NCBI GenBank assembly: GCA_019117285.1
Contig: DXAA01000003.1
Location: forward strand, 53,243 to 117,242
Length of the DNA: 64,000 nt
Direction: 5' to 3'
From: Candidatus Limosilactobacillus intestinigallinarum
GTDB lineage: Bacteria; Bacillota; Bacilli; Lactobacillales; Lactobacillaceae
Part shown: piece by piece, positions 40,164 through 51,563 of the stretch
Layout of the letters: each line of letters begins with the position of its first letter
Position numbering within the stretch: the stretch's first letter is position 1
Made by a program: the position numbers and the translations under genes
The notes under the pieces: generated by a model
Database searches by the model: none
What the model was told of the DNA's origin: nothing
What the model saw: the letters and a program-made list of their open reading frames with translations, nothing else

Positions 40164-41006
40164 TCACTTATCCGCTGAGCCATAATCATAGGAAAAGGCC
40201 CCCACCTGAAGGTCAATAATCCCATTCTTCTTCATGCTGGCCGCAATCCCCGGATAGTAGGCCATCTTCTCACCAACCGTGTTTTTGTTCGCCAGGACGG
40301 TGTTCCCGTCACGCATGTATAAAACGATTCGGTTGGGCATCAGCTTGGTCGGTTGATAAGCCACTGCAGAAATGCCGGTACGGATTGCCGGCTTCAACTT
40401 GCCAATCTGCCGGGCCACCAGTTTAAGGTCGGCCCGGTGACCGTCGAACTGCCGATAATCGGTGCCCGTACTGTGCGCACTCGTTGCCTGGAGGTGACCA
40501 TCAGCCAGGACCGCGTATTCCTGCTTGCCAAGTTTAGCTGTCCCAATCAGTGGGTTTTCCCGGACCGTGACCGTCATACTCTGGGGACCGGTCATCTTAA
40601 TCTTAGCACTGGCGATCCGGGGTTGGCTCACCCGGGCGGCCTGGCAAAGTCGTCCCTGGTCGAGGTAGACCCCCCAGATGAACCGCCCTGGATAGACCTT
40701 GACCGCCTTCTCCACACTGGCCGTCGTCAGGTCCTTGTTACCAACCACCTTGACGGTCCGCAGTTTGCTCAACGGCGAGATGATGTAGGCCATCAGGAGG
40801 AGGACGAATCCAAACAGCAAGACCAGCTTGAATACCCGCTCACCATTTTTCCGATAGTGGTGATGACGCAGACGCGGAAGTTTCTTGCTAATGTGTTTCT
40901 TAGTCGGCTGCTGGGCCTGCTGGTGGGCGCGACGGCTTCGTTCCTCCAGTTCCGCCAGTCGCTTGGCATAGCGCTGGTGTTCTGAAACATAATGATCCCT
41001 CGGCAT
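40164..41006 (-). CDS. divIB: Cell division protein DivIB/FtsQ
   Basis: TM + POTRA-like region; dcw position. Confidence 0.9.
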   Translation of the reverse strand: MPRDHYVSEHQRYAKRLAELEERSRRAHQQAQQPTKKHISKKLPRLRHHHYRKNGERVFKLVLLFGFVLLLMAYIISPLSKLRTVKVVGNKDLTTASVEKAVKVYPGRFIWGVYLDQGRLCQAARVSQPRIASAKIKMTGPQSMTVTVRENPLIGTAKLGKQEYAVLADGHLQATSAHSTGTDYRQFDGHRADLKLVARQIGKLKPAIRTGISAVAYQPTKLMPNRIVLYMRDGNTVLANKNTVGEKMAYYPGIAASMKKNGIIDLQVGAFSYDYGSADK

Positions 41007-41028
41007 CTTTCGCCGCCCTCCTTATTTG

Positions 41029-42132
41029 CTAGTGGTGTTCATCAATTGCCTTGTGCAGGACCTTGATCAGGCGGTCCGCCGCATCGGGCCGGCCCATCTT
41101 CTTGGATGCGGCCGACATCTTCGCCCGCAAATCATCGTTTTCCATGATCCGGTCCGCCTGCAGGAGGAGTGCCTTGGCATCCAACTTATCCTCAGTAATC
41201 ATTGCGGCCGCGTTGTTCTTGACCAAGGCCTGGGCGTTCTTCACCTGGTGGTTAGCCGTGACGTATGGACTCGGAATCAGAATCGTCGGGACACCCAGTG
41301 CAGTGACCTCGGCAATGGTCGTCGCCCCTGCTCGGGAAACCAGGGCCGCTACCCGCGGCATCTTGGCCGGCATGTCCTTGATGTATGGCACTACCTTGAC
41401 GTTGGCACCAATCTTGGTGTCACCCAGCGCCGCTTTGACATGGTCATAACGCTTCTGCCCAGTGGCAAAAATCACCTGGTAGTCACGCTTGTTAAATTCA
41501 GGAATAGCATCCACGACCGCCTGATTAATCTTCGGGGCCCCTTGACTACCACCAAAGATCATCAGGGTTGGTACGTCGTCCTTCAGTCCGTAACTGGTCC
41601 AGGAGAAGTCGCTATCGGCCTGGGCCGCTACCTGCTGGGCCCGCGGATTACCGACCATCGTCACCTTGTCAGCCGGGAACTGGTTGCGGGCAGCTTCAAA
41701 GGCAATCGCAATCTGGTCAACGTAGCGGCTGAGGAACTTGTTGGTAACCCCAACCACACTGTTTTGTTCATGAATAACCGTTGGAACGTGGTGCTTAGCC
41801 GCTGCGTACAGGACCGCCCCACTTACGTAGCCCCCCGTGCCGAGGACCACGTCGGGCTTGAAGTCCCGAATAATTTTCTTGGCGTGGTGGACGGAATGGA
41901 GGAACAGGTAGATGGTCTTAACATTGTCCAGGGAGAGGGACCGCTTGAAGCCCTGCATGTGCATGGTCTCCAGTTTAATGCCCGCATCCGGGACAATCTT
42001 GTTCTCCAGCCCACGGGTAGTACCGACGTAAAGGACCTCTGTGTCGGGTTCAACCTGCTTCAGTCGTTCAATTAGGGCCAGTGCCGGATAGATGTGACCA
42101 CCGGTACCCCCACCAGATACAAGTAAACGCAT
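41029..42132 (-). CDS. murG: MurG UDP-GlcNAc transferase
   Basis: [21 protein letters not shown]. Confidence 0.97.
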   Translation of the reverse strand: MRLLVSGGGTGGHIYPALALIERLKQVEPDTEVLYVGTTRGLENKIVPDAGIKLETMHMQGFKRSLSLDNVKTIYLFLHSVHHAKKIIRDFKPDVVLGTGGYVSGAVLYAAAKHHVPTVIHEQNSVVGVTNKFLSRYVDQIAIAFEAARNQFPADKVTMVGNPRAQQVAAQADSDFSWTSYGLKDDVPTLMIFGGSQGAPKINQAVVDAIPEFNKRDYQVIFATGQKRYDHVKAALGDTKIGANVKVVPYIKDMPAKMPRVAALVSRAGATTIAEVTALGVPTILIPSPYVTANHQVKNAQALVKNNAAAMITEDKLDAKALLLQADRIMENDDLRAKMSAASKKMGRPDAADRLIKVLHKAIDEHH

Positions 42133-42134
42133 TT

Positions 42135-43508
42135 TTACTTCTCCTTTTGATTCGTTAATTTTTCAACTGCTTCGATGAACCGGTCACCACGCACCTCAAA
42201 GCTTGGGAACTGGTCCCAACTGGCATTGGCCGGTGACAGCAGAATTACATCACCGGGTTCGCTAACCTTCCAGGCCGCAGGAACCGCCGTGATGGCGTTC
42301 TCACTTTCCAGGATCGTCGGAATGCCGGCCTGCTCAGCGGCATCCTTCATCTTATCCTTGCACTGACCAAAGACGATAATCGCCTTGACGTGCTTCTTGA
42401 AGTACGGTACCAGGCGTTCAAAGGTGTAACCCCGGTCCAACCCCCCGGCGAGGAGGATTACCGGCCGGTCAAACCCCTGCAGGGCCACCTCGGTCGCCTC
42501 AATGTCGGTTGACTTGGAGTCGTTGTAGAAGAGGCGGTCCTTATATTCCATGACGTATTGGAGACGGTGCCGGACCCCACCAAAGGTCGTCAGGACACTG
42601 ATGATGTCGTCGTTTGATACCCCACTGAGCTTAGCTGCCGCGATGGCTGCCAGGGCGTTTTCAACATTCTGGGGACCGATCAGGCGGATATCACTGGCCT
42701 TCATGATTTGTTCACCACGCCAGCAGATCATGCCGTCCTCTTCATAGGCCCCGTCATGACTCTTGTTCAGCCGGGAGAATGGGACAATGGTGGCCTGGGA
42801 ACGCCGGGCAATCTCTTGCCATTCATCACGATCCCAGTTCATGATCAGGAAGTCATCCTTGGTCTGATTCCGGGTGATGTTGAGCTTAGCATTGATGTAA
42901 TTTTCCCGGGTCTTGTGGTAATCCAGGTGGTTAGAGAAGATGTTCGTAATGATAGCGATGTGGGGGTGAATAGTCGGGCAACCGAGCAGCTGGAAGCTGG
43001 ATAATTCGGTGACGAGGGTATCGTCGGGTCCCATTCCCTCAGCTACCTTGCTGAAGGACACCCCGATGTTTCCCGCATACTTAACGTTATGACTGGAGCT
43101 CTTGGCCAGCATCAGCTGGGTCAGGGTCGTGGTGGTCGTCTTCCCGTTACTCCCGGTGACGCTAACCAGGTGACCGTCAAAGATCTCCCAACCGAGTTCG
43201 GCCTCGGTGATGATTGGCGTCTTTTGAGCGACAAACTTAGCAACCAGCGGGTTATCGTACGGGATCCCCGGGTTCTTGACAACCAGGTCAAAGCCCTCAT
43301 TCGCCAGGCTAACCGGGTTGGAGCCAGTGATGACCTTGATCCCATCGGCTTCCAGGTCGGCAACCACCTGCGGATCCTTTGGGTTCTTCATGTCGTTGGC
43401 CGTTACCGTTGCGCCCAGCTTGACAAGCAGGTGGGCAGCGTTAATGCCGCTGATTCCAAAGCCCATTACCAGAACCTTTTTGCCTTGATACTTACTAATC
43501 TTCTTCAT
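42135..43508 (-). CDS. murD: UDP-N-acetylmuramoylalanine-D-glutamate ligase
   Basis: [13 protein letters not shown]; Mur ligase C-domain. Confidence 0.97.
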   Translation of the reverse strand: MKKISKYQGKKVLVMGFGISGINAAHLLVKLGATVTANDMKNPKDPQVVADLEADGIKVITGSNPVSLANEGFDLVVKNPGIPYDNPLVAKFVAQKTPIITEAELGWEIFDGHLVSVTGSNGKTTTTTLTQLMLAKSSSHNVKYAGNIGVSFSKVAEGMGPDDTLVTELSSFQLLGCPTIHPHIAIITNIFSNHLDYHKTRENYINAKLNITRNQTKDDFLIMNWDRDEWQEIARRSQATIVPFSRLNKSHDGAYEEDGMICWRGEQIMKASDIRLIGPQNVENALAAIAAAKLSGVSNDDIISVLTTFGGVRHRLQYVMEYKDRLFYNDSKSTDIEATEVALQGFDRPVILLAGGLDRGYTFERLVPYFKKHVKAIIVFGQCKDKMKDAAEQAGIPTILESENAITAVPAAWKVSEPGDVILLSPANASWDQFPSFEVRGDRFIEAVEKLTNQKEK

Positions 43509-43535
43509 TGGATGTTTCCCTCTCTCAATCTAAAA

Positions 43536-44507
43536 TTAACCTGCAATTAAAATCCAACTTACGGCGATGATGGCGCCGATCAAACCAACAATCCAGAAGA
43601 CAATGTCGATCTTCCATTCACTCCAACCGCACAGTTCGAAGTGGTGGTGGATCGGGCTCATCTTGAAGATCCGTTTACCGGTCAGTTTGAAGGATGCCAC
43701 CTGGAGCATCACACTGGCCGTCTCACAGACGTAGACAATTCCGATGACCAGCAGTGACCACTCATGGTGTAACAACAGGGAAACCGCCGCCAGGGAAGCC
43801 CCGATGGCCAGGGATCCCATATCCCCCATGAAGATCTTAGCCGGTTTGTGGTTGTACGGGAAGAAGCCGACCAGCGTCCCGATCATGGCCAGGCAGAACA
43901 GGGCAATCTCGGGATAGCCGGGCTGGTTGAGGTTAACCAGGGCGATGATCAGGTAGGCGATAAACGAAATGATCGACAGACCACTGACCAGGCCATCGAG
44001 GCCATCCGTCAGGTTAACCGCGTTGGAGAAACCGACAATCCAGAAAATGATGAACAGGCCGTACCACCAACCAATTTGGCTGGTTCCAAAGCCCATCTGG
44101 AAGCCTTCGTGTTGGTAGATGACCGTGAAGATCATCGCTGCCACAACCTGGCAGAGGGCCTTTTGCCATGCCTTAAAGCCCTCGTTCTGGTGGTGAAAAA
44201 TCTTAATACTGTCGTCCCACATCCCGATCAGACCATAGACGACCAGGATAAAGAGCAGGGCCCAGAGGGTGTTGGAAATAAGTCCCCGCCAGGCGGCCAC
44301 CCAGAGGATGGTGATTACTGCCGAAACGATGAAGAGCAGGCCCCCCATGGTGGGAGTCCCGGCCTTCTTAGCATGCCAGGTTGGTCCTTCCTTTCGGATC
44401 TGCTGGCCCTCCTTCTTGGCCCGGAAATACCGAATTAGTGATGGCATCAGGAAAAAGGTAATCGCGAACGCACTGATTACCGTTAGAATAGCTGTCAATA
44501 AATTCAT
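43536..44507 (-). CDS. mraY: Phospho-MurNAc-pentapeptide transferase
   Basis: [41 protein letters not shown]. Confidence 0.97.
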   Translation of the reverse strand: MNLLTAILTVISAFAITFFLMPSLIRYFRAKKEGQQIRKEGPTWHAKKAGTPTMGGLLFIVSAVITILWVAAWRGLISNTLWALLFILVVYGLIGMWDDSIKIFHHQNEGFKAWQKALCQVVAAMIFTVIYQHEGFQMGFGTSQIGWWYGLFIIFWIVGFSNAVNLTDGLDGLVSGLSIISFIAYLIIALVNLNQPGYPEIALFCLAMIGTLVGFFPYNHKPAKIFMGDMGSLAIGASLAAVSLLLHHEWSLLVIGIVYVCETASVMLQVASFKLTGKRIFKMSPIHHHFELCGWSEWKIDIVFWIVGLIGAIIAVSWILIAG

Positions 44508-44519
44508 AGTGTCCTCCAA

Positions 44520-46673
44520 TTAGTTTTTAGATTTATATTTAACAACCAGGGTTTGATTCTTCGTGATGGTGGTGTTGGCCTTGATGCTCTGGGAATCAAC
44601 GTAACCATCCCCCTGCTCACTGAGCTGCAGGTGCAGCATTGAGGCCAGGGCATCAACATCTGCCGAACTCCATCCCGTCAGATCTGGCATCTTCACACGA
44701 CCACCAGTGTACAGGATGATCCGCTGGTTAGCCAATACCTGTTGGTCGGCGGTAAGTGACTGCTGCTTAACGGTCTTGCCACTACCAACCATGACCACCT
44801 GCAAATGACGGCGACCCAGGTCATTGCCGGCCGCCTGACTACTGCGCCCAACCACGGATGGCACGGTGACCATGCTGTGCGTGGCCTTCTCCGTGACGTT
44901 CCGCCGGTTGAGCAGCATCTTCATTGTCGGGTTAAAGACCTCGGCGATCTGGTCAGATGGCTGCGGGTTGACGTTTTGTGGCTGACGCAGGGTAATGTAG
45001 ATGATGTACTGCGGGTTCTTGGCTGGTGCCATCCCCACCATTGAGTAGAGGTAGTTAGTATCACCATTACTATAACCGTTGGCGCCACCAATCTGGGCCG
45101 TCCCGGTCTTGGCAGCGATCCGATGACCTTTGATCTGATAAGCGTGACCCAGGCCCTTCTGATCATAGACAACCCCCTGCATCAGGTCAAGGACCTTATG
45201 AGCGGTTTGGGCCTTGATCGGGTGGCCAACCACCGTCGGCTTGACCCGCTTGACGACCTGACCATCACTGTTGGTTACCTTGGAAACAAAGTAGGGCCGC
45301 ATCATCTTACCATGGTTGGCGACCGCCGTGAACGCCTGCATCATCTGCATCACATTCACCGTGATCCCCTGTCCAAAGGCGGTGTTGGCCTGTTCCAAGA
45401 TTCCCTTGAACTGGGTGAACCCGGTCACCTCATTGCCCATCCCGACGACGTTGACCCGTTTCAAGAGGCCAAAGCGCTTGATGTACTTGTACCAGGTATC
45501 AGCCCCCATACTCTGTTCGAGGTGGGCAAAGCCGACGTTACTGGACAGGTCGAAGGCATCCTTGTAAGTAATCACCCCCCAGCCACCAGATGACCAGTCG
45601 GTGATCTTGCCGCCCCCCATCGCCCAGGTTCCGGAGTTAAAGGTTCCGTTAGGGTCAAAGTGGCCGGAATCAATGGCCGCACTCAAGGCCAGGACCTTCA
45701 TCGTTGAACCAGGTTCGTAGGCGTCCTGGACCAGCATGTTACGCCAGACCGGATTCTTCTTGGAGCGCAGGGTTGGCCGCTGGGTAGCCGCAATGATCTT
45801 ACCGGTCTTGGCCTCCATCACGACAGCCGTCATCGCATTGGCCCGTGAGTGCTCATAGACCTTACCAACCTTGTTTTCCAGGAAGTGCTGTACCTGAGGA
45901 TCAAGGGTGGTCTGGATATCATCACCGTTGACCGCCTTCTTGGTTGTCGACTTAGAATTGGCCAGCTGGTAGCCATAAACATCCTGCTTATCCTGCCGAA
46001 TCCCATTGACACCGGTCAACTGCTTGTTGAAGTAGCCTTCCAGGCCGAGCTGGCCAACCAGGGTCGTGCCCCCGGGGACCTTCGCATCGGTCTTCGGGTT
46101 CGCCATCCCGATTAGTTGGGAGGCAAATTCACCCTCCGGATACTGCCGGGCCGGGGTGGCCACAAAGTTAATTCCGGGTAGATGATGGCTCTTGATCTTC
46201 TGCATGGTGGCCACGGACAGGTGGCTGCCGGCTGCCCCAAACTCGACCTGATAGGTCTGCCGATTGGTGGTCAAGATCTTCTCAATCTTGGCCGGTGACA
46301 GGTTGATGTACTGGGCCAACACCTTAGCGGTTTTCTTCTTATTCGTCACATAGAGCGGTTTACCACTATTTGAGCGCTGATTACGGTCAACCACGGCATA
46401 GAGGGTGTATTTACTGGTGTCACTGGCCAGGGCATTATGCTGAGCATCATAGATGGTCCCCCGCTTGGCCTGAATTACCTGCCGTTGGGTGTAGATCTGT
46501 TCCGCCTTCGATTGGAGGTTAACGTGTTGAACGTCCTTATTAATTGCAATATACGCAAAACGAACGATAAACAAGGTGAATAACGCAACCGTGATCATGA
46601 ACAACCATTTACCGAATGTTCCACGGTTTTTATTATTCAGCTTATTTCTCGTTCGTCGTGGCATCTTATTCAT
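44520..46673 (-). CDS. Penicillin-binding protein 2X-like transpeptidase with PASTA domains
   Basis: EPGSTMKVLAL (SxxK), KTGTAQ, C-terminal PASTA. Confidence 0.94.
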   Translation of the reverse strand: MNKMPRRTRNKLNNKNRGTFGKWLFMITVALFTLFIVRFAYIAINKDVQHVNLQSKAEQIYTQRQVIQAKRGTIYDAQHNALASDTSKYTLYAVVDRNQRSNSGKPLYVTNKKKTAKVLAQYINLSPAKIEKILTTNRQTYQVEFGAAGSHLSVATMQKIKSHHLPGINFVATPARQYPEGEFASQLIGMANPKTDAKVPGGTTLVGQLGLEGYFNKQLTGVNGIRQDKQDVYGYQLANSKSTTKKAVNGDDIQTTLDPQVQHFLENKVGKVYEHSRANAMTAVVMEAKTGKIIAATQRPTLRSKKNPVWRNMLVQDAYEPGSTMKVLALSAAIDSGHFDPNGTFNSGTWAMGGGKITDWSSGGWGVITYKDAFDLSSNVGFAHLEQSMGADTWYKYIKRFGLLKRVNVVGMGNEVTGFTQFKGILEQANTAFGQGITVNVMQMMQAFTAVANHGKMMRPYFVSKVTNSDGQVVKRVKPTVVGHPIKAQTAHKVLDLMQGVVYDQKGLGHAYQIKGHRIAAKTGTAQIGGANGYSNGDTNYLYSMVGMAPAKNPQYIIYITLRQPQNVNPQPSDQIAEVFNPTMKMLLNRRNVTEKATHSMVTVPSVVGRSSQAAGNDLGRRHLQVVMVGSGKTVKQQSLTADQQVLANQRIILYTGGRVKMPDLTGWSSADVDALASMLHLQLSEQGDGYVDSQSIKANTTITKNQTLVVKYKSKN

Positions 46674-47041
46674 TATTTATCAATGTTCCTTACATTTGAA
46701 ATTTTATCAGTCAAGCCATACTTATGCGCAGCGGCCTTGAGATTGGTCTGGCTGGTCAGCTCGGCAATCTCCTGGTGGGCGCTGGTATTAGAATTTTTCA
46801 CCCGGGTAATCTGATTCTGTAAGTCCTGCAAATGGTGCTGACGACTATTCATCGTCACCTTCGTCGATAAGAGGGTAATGACCAAAAAAAGGGTCACAAT
46901 ACTGCCGACAAGTACTAATGAACGTTCAAAGGGCGACCAGGTCACCTTGGCCACGCCAACTGGCTGCGCCTTAGGAGCCCGTCCCGTTTTTGCCTGTTCA
47001 TTTGATAATTTTCGTGCAGTATTTGAAACCACTTTGACCAC
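46673..47041 (-). CDS. ftsL: Cell division protein FtsL
   Basis: Single-TM coiled-coil protein between rsmH and pbp. Confidence 0.88.
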   Translation of the reverse strand: MVKVVSNTARKLSNEQAKTGRAPKAQPVGVAKVTWSPFERSLVLVGSIVTLFLVITLLSTKVTMNSRQHHLQDLQNQITRVKNSNTSAHQEIAELTSQTNLKAAAHKYGLTDKISNVRNIDK

Positions 47042-47049
47042 TCTTTCCT

Positions 47050-47997
47050 TTATTTGACTTTTTCAATGATCCGCAATTTTGCGCTGTGTGCTCGATGATT
47101 ATTGGCTAATTCGTGAGCACTAGGAAGAATCGGCTTCTTATTTACTAATTTAAAATGGGGTTCCATGCCGGCGGGAATTACCGGAAGTCCCTGTGGTAGG
47201 TCGGCACTCAATGACGTCTTTTCCCGAAACATCGTCTTCACCAGGCGGTCTTCCAGGGACTGAAAAGTGATCACACTGATCCGACCGTGAACGTTTAACA
47301 GCTCCAGGGCCTGTTCGAGTGATTCCTCCAGGGCCCCCAGTTCGTCGTTGACCGCAATCCGGATGGCTTGAAAACTTTTTTTGGCCGGGTGCCCACCATG
47401 GCGCCGGGCCGCCGCTGGAATGGCCTCCTTGATGACGTCAACCAGTTCGAAGGTAGTCCGGATCGGTTGGTGTGACCGGCGTTGTTCGATCTTCCGGGCG
47501 ATCTGCTTGGCAAAGCGTTCTTCGCCATAACGGTAAAGAATCTTAACCAGGCGTTCATAGGGCCACTCGTTGACCACTTCCATCGCCGACAATGACTGAT
47601 CCTGGTTCATTCGCATGTCCAATGGTGCGTCATGTTGGTAGCTAAAGCCCCGAGCGCCATCATCGAATTGTGGCGACGAAACCCCGAGGTCATAGACAAT
47701 CCCATCAATACTGGTAACCCCCTGGCTGTTCAGAGCAGCCTTGAGGTGGCGAAAGTTATCCTCCACCAGGGTTAATTTTCCCGCCGCCAACGCCGGCGCC
47801 AGGTGCTCCTGGTTGTACTCAATGGCGGTCTTGTCCTGATCAAACGAATAAAGGTGGCCGGTGGTCAATTGTTTGAGAATCTCACCAGAATGACCACCAC
47901 CACCAAGGGTTGCATCAACATAAGTACCAGTTGGTTGCAGATTTAGTCCTGCTACGGCCTCGTGTAGTAAAACCGTTACGTGCTTAAATTCTGCCAT
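47050..47997 (-). CDS. rsmH: 16S rRNA (cytosine(1402)-N4)-methyltransferase
   Basis: [22 protein letters not shown]. Confidence 0.96.
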   Translation of the reverse strand: MAEFKHVTVLLHEAVAGLNLQPTGTYVDATLGGGGHSGEILKQLTTGHLYSFDQDKTAIEYNQEHLAPALAAGKLTLVEDNFRHLKAALNSQGVTSIDGIVYDLGVSSPQFDDGARGFSYQHDAPLDMRMNQDQSLSAMEVVNEWPYERLVKILYRYGEERFAKQIARKIEQRRSHQPIRTTFELVDVIKEAIPAAARRHGGHPAKKSFQAIRIAVNDELGALEESLEQALELLNVHGRISVITFQSLEDRLVKTMFREKTSLSADLPQGLPVIPAGMEPHFKLVNKKPILPSAHELANNHRAHSAKLRIIEKVK

Positions 47998-48012
47998 CAA
48001 CTTGCACTCCTT

Positions 48013-48435
48013 TTAAAAATCAATGTTTAAATCTTCAGCAATTTCATCAAAGTTATCCGCAATATTGGCGTTGTAGTCATCCCAGCGGTCCCGGTCCCAA
48101 ATCTCGAGCCGGTTGGAGACACCAATCACCATGCACTTTTTCGTCAACTTGGCATACTGACATAGCGGATCCGGGATGTTAATCCGTCCCTGCTTATCAA
48201 TCCCACAGACCGTCGCGGCAGAATAGAGGAAGCGGACAAACGCCCGGGCATCCCGCTTGGTCAGCGGTAACGCCTTTAGTTTCTTCTCTAATAACTGCCA
48301 TTCCGCCATCGGATAGCCAAAAAGGCACCCGTCTAAACCCCGGGTGACTACAAACTGCTTACCAAGCTGGTCGCGGAATTTGGCTGGGATGATTAGCCGT
48401 TGTTTGGCGTCAAGCGTGTGCTGGTATTCGCCCAT
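48013..48435 (-). CDS. mraZ: MraZ transcriptional regulator
   Basis: [25 protein letters not shown]. Confidence 0.95.
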   Translation of the reverse strand: MGEYQHTLDAKQRLIIPAKFRDQLGKQFVVTRGLDGCLFGYPMAEWQLLEKKLKALPLTKRDARAFVRFLYSAATVCGIDKQGRINIPDPLCQYAKLTKKCMVIGVSNRLEIWDRDRWDDYNANIADNFDEIAEDLNIDF

Positions 48436-48460
48436 CAGCAAGCCAATCATCCCCCTTTGA

Positions 48461-48505
48461 CCACTTTATAGGACAAGTCTACCACAATCCCCCACTTCCC
48501 ACCAC
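48461..48505 (-). promoter_or_regulatory. Candidate MraZ operator (GTGG direct repeats)
   Basis: CCAC on plus strand at 48482, 48492, 48502 (10-bp spacing) plus 48461. Confidence 0.6.
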
Positions 48506-48529
48506 GGGTTTTCAAAATTTTGTTATAAT

Positions 48530-48563
48530 AAAAAAATGACGGAAATTGTTTAATTTCCGTCAC
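48530..48563 (-). terminator. Terminator of DUF3397-like gene
   Basis: gacggaaat-taaaca-atttccgtc then T7 on minus strand. Confidence 0.8.
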
Positions 48564-48593
48564 CTTATTTAATGGATGTTAATTATTAATTTA

Positions 48594-48947
48594 TTAAATT
48601 AATGGTAATCCCCCACTGAATAATGAACCGATAAACACGATGACCGCATAAGTCACTGACCAACGCCAGAAAACGGGCCAGTAACGACGATAAATGAACT
48701 CGTGGTTATGAATCAACTGAACGAAGATCAACCCCAGGGCTAACAGCATCCAGAGGGCCATCGGGTAGGCAAACCAGTATGGTCCCAGGTTGACGATGCT
48801 CAGCACCCAAAGGACCAGCACCCAGCCATAACGACAGAGGCGTCGCACCCGTGATCCCCGATTGATTCGCCGTGCCAAGAAGGTTAGCCCCCACAGTAAG
48901 AGGATAACCACGAGCTCCATTAAGATATGATGATAGTCAACCAACAC
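48594..48947 (-). CDS. DUF3397-like integral membrane protein
   Basis: 117 aa, several TM helices; upstream of mraZ. Confidence 0.7.
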   Translation of the reverse strand: MLVDYHHILMELVVILLLWGLTFLARRINRGSRVRRLCRYGWVLVLWVLSIVNLGPYWFAYPMALWMLLALGLIFVQLIHNHEFIYRRYWPVFWRWSVTYAVIVFIGSLFSGGLPLI

Positions 48948-49073
48948 TTTTCCCTAGCCACCTTAAAGTTAATTGTCCTAAGTCTATCATATTTTTGGCA
49001 TTCCGTTTGAAAGCAAGTGGTGAAATGCGGTACACTACTAGAAGTTAATGATCGTGAAAGGCGGTTAACAATT

Positions 49074-49193
49074 ATGCAACGAAAGAAGAAGACACGTTTC
49101 CAGAAGATCACCATGGTCGCCATCTGGCTGATGCTGATTGCGATGCTGGGATCACTGATCTTCAGTGCGGTCGCCGCATTGAACCTCATCTAA
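49074..49193 (+). CDS. 39-aa single-TM protein (DUF4044-like), absent from the supplied ORF track
   Basis: ATG...TAA reads MQRKKKTRFQKITMVAIWLMLIAMLGSLIFSAVAALNLI; SD-like gaaaggcgg upstream. Confidence 0.75.
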   Translation: MQRKKKTRFQKITMVAIWLMLIAMLGSLIFSAVAALNLI

Positions 49194-49202
49194 GTCCAAA
49201 AT

Positions 49203-49242
49203 AAAAGAAGCGGTAGTGCAAATTGCACTACCGCTTCTTTTA
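49203..49242. terminator. Convergent terminator
   Basis: aaaagaagcggtagtgcaa-a-ttgcactaccgcttctttt. Confidence 0.88.
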
Positions 49243-51549
49243 TTTTTGCTCCGCTTGATCAGGTTTCTTGTAGACCTCCCGCGGTTTGGAGCCGTTGGCC
49301 GGACTGATGTAGCCCCGCTGGGCCATATCATCGATAATCCGGGCTGCCCGGTTATAACCAATGCGGAAGCGCCGTTGGATCAGCGAGGTCGAAGCCCGCT
49401 GTTCCTGGACCACAAAGTCAAGGGCCTCCTTGAAGAGAGGATCCTCGTCCTCCTTTTCGTCCTCTGCAGCCATCTCGGCATCACTGACCACCATCTGCTG
49501 ATCATACTCAGCGGGCCGCTCCTGTTTGATGAAGCCAACCACCGCCTCGACGTCCTGGTCGGAGATAAAGGCCCCCTGGACCCGAACCGGCTTATTCTGG
49601 TCGATCGGCTCAAACAGCATGTCCCCACGGCCGAGCAGTTTCTCGGCCCCGTTGGCGTCCAGGATGGTTCGCGAATCCACCCCGCTGGAAACCGCGAAGG
49701 CAATCCGGGACGGCACGTTGGCCTTGATCAGACCGGTGATGACGTCGACAGACGGCCGCTGGGTCGCCAGGATCATGTGAATTCCAGCCGCCCGGCCCAT
49801 CTGAGCAATCCGGACAATGGCGTCCTCAACATCGTTGGAAACCGTCATCATCAGGTCCGCCAGCTCATCGACAACCACCAGGACCAGGGGCAAGGACGGC
49901 TGCTGGTCATCGGGATGGGCCGTATTTTGTTGCTGAACCAGGTGATTATACCCCTTGAGGTTACGGACCCCAAACTTGGCAAACAACTCGTAGCGTCGTT
50001 CCATCTCCGCCACGACCTTGGCCAGGGCCCGGGCCGCCTTCTTAGGTTCAGAAACCACTGGACTAAGTAGGTGGGGAATATCATTGTAGACGCTCAACTC
50101 AACCTTCTTCGGGTCGATCAGCAGCATTTTCACCTGGTGGGGTTTGGCTTTGAGCAGGATGCTGGTCAGGATGACGTTGATGGCCACCGATTTCCCACTC
50201 CCGGTCGCCCCGGCGATCAGAAGGTGGGGCATCTTAGTCAAGTCGGCCATCTCAACATCGCCGGTGACGGTTCGGCCGAGGGGTACGTTCATCGGGTTAT
50301 CATCCTGGGGCGCCGCCTCAAACATGTCACGGAAGCCAACCGTGGCCACCTGCTGGTTGGGCACCTCAATCCCGATCAGGGACTTACCAGGAATTGGCGC
50401 CTCGATCCGGATGTCCTTGGCAGCCAGAGCCAGGGCCAGGTCATCCGCCAGGTGAGTGATGCGACTGACCTTAACCCCCACGGCCGGCCGTAGCTCATAC
50501 TTGGTGACGGACGGCCCCAGGTTGACGTTTTCAACCGTTGCATCGACGTTGAAGGACTTCAGGGTCTTCTGCAGGAGCTGGGTGTTCTTCTTGATGTTCT
50601 TGAGATCGGCTTGCTGGTCGGTCGCCTTGACCTTGCTCAACAGGGTCAATGGCGGCAGCTGGTAATCCTTATCGGCCTGAGCTGTGACGCCGGCCATGGA
50701 AAGCTCAGCCTGCTCACCAGCTACCGCACTGTCTGGCGCCGCACTCTCCTGATGGTCACTGGCCACCGTAATCTTGGGTTCGACCACCGGTGTCGGCGTC
50801 TGTGATGATGGTGTCGGGGCCGCTGATGGCGGTGTTGCCTCCTCATCATCTTTGAAGAAGTCCTGAACCTTCTTACCCAACGATGGCCCGGCGCTGGCCG
50901 TGGCAGGGGCAGTCACGCCAGGCTGCTTCATCTTGGCCGACAACTCCTGACCACCAGTGTGCAGCACCCCCAGCAGCCGTTGGACCAGTCGGCCACAAAG
51001 CCGGAGGAAGTCGCGCCATGGCAGGGCAAAGAAGATCACTACCCCACTGACCATCAGCAACCAGGCAAAGATGGCGGTTCCGACACGGTCAACTAAGACA
51101 TCACAGGCCGCATACAGGTAGGCCCCCAGCATTCCACCACCGATTGGCAGGGTGCTGTCCCCGTTGAGTACTGCCTTACTCAGGTTGCTCCAGGTCACCG
51201 CCGGAATCTTGGCATGGACGTTTAGTTGGTTCATCATCAAAACATGCAACCAGATCAAGAGGCCCAGGTAACAGACCACGAATCCGGCGATGCGCCGCGG
51301 ACTAAAGTGCAGCCAGCGGGCATAGAGGGCAAAGCCAAGGCCGTACAAGAGGACAACCAACATCAATACCGGGTAGCTGGCCCCAACCAGGAGCTTGAAG
51401 AGCCCCTGGATGACGGCCCCCAGGGCCCCCAGATTAAACAGGCCCACCAGGACCAATAGAATCACCGCAATCCCCGCCAGGTTATTGGCCAGCCGGTGTT
51501 GTTTAGCATTCGAACGCCGCCGCTTACGTGTTTTCTTTCGCTGTGCCAT
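49240..51549 (-). CDS. ftsK: FtsK/SpoIIIE DNA translocase
   Basis: LIAGATGSGKSVAINV Walker A, C-terminal gamma domain; 4 TM. Confidence 0.95.
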   Translation of the reverse strand: MAQRKKTRKRRRSNAKQHRLANNLAGIAVILLVLVGLFNLGALGAVIQGLFKLLVGASYPVLMLVVLLYGLGFALYARWLHFSPRRIAGFVVCYLGLLIWLHVLMMNQLNVHAKIPAVTWSNLSKAVLNGDSTLPIGGGMLGAYLYAACDVLVDRVGTAIFAWLLMVSGVVIFFALPWRDFLRLCGRLVQRLLGVLHTGGQELSAKMKQPGVTAPATASAGPSLGKKVQDFFKDDEEATPPSAAPTPSSQTPTPVVEPKITVASDHQESAAPDSAVAGEQAELSMAGVTAQADKDYQLPPLTLLSKVKATDQQADLKNIKKNTQLLQKTLKSFNVDATVENVNLGPSVTKYELRPAVGVKVSRITHLADDLALALAAKDIRIEAPIPGKSLIGIEVPNQQVATVGFRDMFEAAPQDDNPMNVPLGRTVTGDVEMADLTKMPHLLIAGATGSGKSVAINVILTSILLKAKPHQVKMLLIDPKKVELSVYNDIPHLLSPVVSEPKKAARALAKVVAEMERRYELFAKFGVRNLKGYNHLVQQQNTAHPDDQQPSLPLVLVVVDELADLMMTVSNDVEDAIVRIAQMGRAAGIHMILATQRPSVDVITGLIKANVPSRIAFAVSSGVDSRTILDANGAEKLLGRGDMLFEPIDQNKPVRVQGAFISDQDVEAVVGFIKQERPAEYDQQMVVSDAEMAAEDEKEDEDPLFKEALDFVVQEQRASTSLIQRRFRIGYNRAARIIDDMAQRGYISPANGSKPREVYKKPDQAEQK

Positions 51550-51563
51550 ACGCCCTCCCCTCG

